Positions 4,463-6,094 of a stretch of DNA of 6,094 nt are shown in pieces. Position 1 is the stretch's first letter; the number at the start of each line of letters is the position of its first letter. The notes below the pieces were generated by a model. The model ran no database searches. It had not been told where the DNA came from and saw nothing but the letters and a program-made list of their open reading frames with translations. The stretch covers positions 1 to 6,094 of the forward strand of contig JABAAS010000073.1 of NCBI GenBank assembly GCA_014238625.1, read 5' to 3'. The position numbers were made by a program, and so were the translations under genes. The stretch comes from Alphaproteobacteria bacterium (GTDB lineage Bacteria; Pseudomonadota; Alphaproteobacteria; JABAAW01).

Positions 4463-6094
4463 ATGACTTTAGGCAAATATGTTTGTAAGGGTGTCGTTGA
4501 GGGTATCTTTGGTGGGCTAGAAGCAGAGACCATTATGGAAAAAAAAATAGAACAGGTAGCAGAGCTAGATGTAAAGCAAAGAGCAAATCCTAGCGACAAT
4601 CCTTCCTTTAGTTTTGCACCTCTTTTTGCCTTCGGGGCGAGCAAAACCTCTTACCGCAACCTATCCTCTGGCGAAAATAATGCATGGCTCAGCGAAAGCA
4701 CTTTCGAGGGCGAAACGATGTTAAAAGTAGACCATCGCGCCCTAACACTCCTCACCTCACAAGCATTCCAAGACATAAACCACTTCCTGCGCAGTAGCCA
4801 TCTGCAACAACTCGCCCAAATACTCGAAGACAAAGAGGCCTCCGAAAACGACCGCTTCGTCGCATTCGACCTGTTGAAAAACGCAAATATCGCAGCAGGC
4901 GGAACCTTACCAATGTGCCAAGACACTGGAACTGCTCTCGTTATGGCGAAAAAAGGACAACGCGTATGGTCATACTCTGATTCCAGCGATGAGGCAGCTA
5001 TCGCGCTGGGTGTATTTGACGCCTATAGCAAAAAAAACCTACGCTATAGTCAGTTATCGCCGCTCAGCATGTTCGAGGAAAAAAATACTCGCAACAACCT
5101 GCCAGCGCAGATCGAAATCTTTTCGCAAGACGCAAAAAAAACAAGCGGCGAATACCACTTTCTATTCATCGCCAAGGGAGGCGGCTCCGCCAACAAAAGT
5201 TTCCTATTCCAACCTCCGCCATCAATACTAGATAAAGAAAGAATGATGGCGTTTCTCGACGAAAAAATACGCACCCTCGGAACAGCAGCATGCCCGCCAT
5301 ACCATCTCGCAATCGTAATCGGCGGAACTTCTGCCGAGCTCACTCTCAAAACCGCAAAACTTGCATCAACACACTACCTCGATAGTCTGCCAAGTAAAGG
5401 TGGCGAAAAAGGACAAGCCTTTCGCGACTTGGAAATGGAGAAAAATGTCTTGAAAATGACACAAAATATGGGAATCGGCGCGCAATTCGGCGGAAAATAC
5501 TACTGCCACGATGTGCGGGTGATACGACTACCACGACACGGCGCAAGCCTGCCCATAGCGCTCAGCGTCTCATGCTCGGCGGACAGACAAGCCCTAGGCA
5601 AAATAACTCGAGATGGAATCTTCATCGAAGAGCTGGAGCGAGAGCCCGCTCGTTTCTTGCCGCAAAAACAACCTACAAAAGGAAGAGTCGTAGAAATAAA
5701 TCTAAATCGTCCCATGGATGAAATTAGAGCCGAGCTTTCTCGCCATAGCATAAAAACTCGACTCTCGCTAAATGGTCCAATAATCGTAGCCAGAGATGCA
5801 GCGCACGCAAAACTAAGAGCAAGAGTAGCTCAAGGAAAAGGCTTACCCGAATACTTCAAAAAACATCCCATATACTACGCAGGTCCAGCAAAAACACCTC
5901 AAGGCTATCCCTCCGGTTCCTTCGGACCAACAACCGCAGGGCGCATGGACGGGTATGTCGATGAGTTCCAAGCATTAGGCGGATCGATGGTGATGTTAGC
6001 CAAAGGAAATCGCGCAAAAGAAGTGCGAGACGCATGCAGAAAGTATGGGGGGTTCTATCTAGGCTCCATCGGCGGAGCCGCGGCAAGGCTCGCG
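4463..6094 (+). CDS. Class I fumarate hydratase, 4Fe-4S (partial, 3' end outside window)
   Basis: Class I fumarase interconverts fumarate and malate in the TCA cycle using an oxygen-sensitive 4Fe-4S cluster; it is cytosolic. The frame is open for 544 codons from the ATG at 4463 to the window edge. Recognisable blocks are NANIAAGGTLPMCQDTGT, KNLRYSQLSPLSMFEE, FIAKGGGSANK, IRTLGTAACPPYHLAIVIGG, GAQFGGKYYCHDVRVIRLP, VSCSADRQ, YYAGPAKTP and SGSFGPTTAGRMD. Cysteines 152, 277 and 371 fit the three cluster ligands by motif and by near-identical spacing to characterised enzymes. T490 and R494 in PTTAGR fit active-site residues. Roughly the last 50 residues are missing. The core starts near residue 46, so the first 45 residues are an unusual extension. 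A second in-frame ATG at 4535 would shorten it to 21, and neither start has a good ribosome binding site. An in-frame TAG at 4436-4438 limits the start. I give no symbol because fumA/fumB naming is organism-dependent. Confidence 0.95.
   Translation, partial: MTLGKYVCKGVVEGIFGGLEAETIMEKKIEQVAELDVKQRANPSDNPSFSFAPLFAFGASKTSYRNLSSGENNAWLSESTFEGETMLKVDHRALTLLTSQAFQDINHFLRSSHLQQLAQILEDKEASENDRFVAFDLLKNANIAAGGTLPMCQDTGTALVMAKKGQRVWSYSDSSDEAAIALGVFDAYSKKNLRYSQLSPLSMFEEKNTRNNLPAQIEIFSQDAKKTSGEYHFLFIAKGGGSANKSFLFQPPPSILDKERMMAFLDEKIRTLGTAACPPYHLAIVIGGTSAELTLKTAKLASTHYLDSLPSKGGEKGQAFRDLEMEKNVLKMTQNMGIGAQFGGKYYCHDVRVIRLPRHGASLPIALSVSCSADRQALGKITRDGIFIEELEREPARFLPQKQPTKGRVVEINLNRPMDEIRAELSRHSIKTRLSLNGPIIVARDAAHAKLRARVAQGKGLPEYFKKHPIYYAGPAKTPQGYPSGSFGPTTAGRMDGYVDEFQALGGSMVMLAKGNRAKEVRDACRKYGGFYLGSIGGAAARLA

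Noticed and set aside
4989..5231. Plus-strand ORF within the fumarase gene, and the minus-strand ORFs across 4435-6086
   Set aside because: They overlap a fully conserved fumarase reading frame and show no family motifs; they are shadow frames.

Overview
The window looks like chromosomal DNA from an alphaproteobacterium. Four things agree on this: a circularly permuted (two-piece) tmRNA gene of the alphaproteobacterial kind, an SspB of the alphaproteobacterial family, a proteobacterial-type glutathione synthetase, and a class I fumarase whose sequence resembles alphaproteobacterial homologues from memory. GC content is moderate and the coding is housekeeping in nature. I cannot name a genus. 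No mobile element, phage gene or CRISPR array is visible.

Layout from left to right. Positions 1-495 (+) hold the C-terminal end of dihydroxy-acid dehydratase (ilvD). Positions 496-671 are intergenic and carry a direct repeat that overlaps a good promoter. Positions 672-1004 (+) encode a small membrane-anchored coiled-coil protein of unknown function, built partly from 21-bp repeats. A hairpin terminator separates it from the convergent minus-strand genes. These are gshB (glutathione synthetase, start 2790, with an internal Glu-Gly-Gly repeat) followed by pth (peptidyl-tRNA hydrolase, GTG start at 1650). Positions 2791-2903 are a divergent regulatory region with a large imperfect inverted repeat. 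The ssrA gene then runs on the plus strand: acceptor piece to 3015, spacer, coding piece from 3066, tag ORF 3151-3189 and terminator 3285-3320. A 160-nt leader with only nine T residues and six copies of a 13-bp repeat comes before sspB (3481-4383). The window ends inside the class I fumarase gene (4463 to beyond 6094).

Functional links. ssrA and sspB belong to one pathway: tmRNA rescues stalled ribosomes and adds a degradation tag, and SspB is the adaptor that hands tagged proteins to ClpXP. pth also acts in translation, recycling peptidyl-tRNAs that drop off ribosomes, so three of the genes deal with failed translation. ilvD (branched-chain amino acids) and the fumarase (TCA cycle) are both Fe-S dehydratases, and gshB makes glutathione. 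I see no evidence that these form one regulon.

I did not find a wholly new system. The points most worth a second look are the ssrA-sspB adjacency with its T-poor, repeat-bearing leader, the very long low-complexity tail of SspB, the in-frame repeat inside GshB, and the small coiled-coil membrane protein with its likely operator. In-frame or intergenic tandem repeats of three periods (21, 9 and 13 bp) occur within about 2.6 kb.
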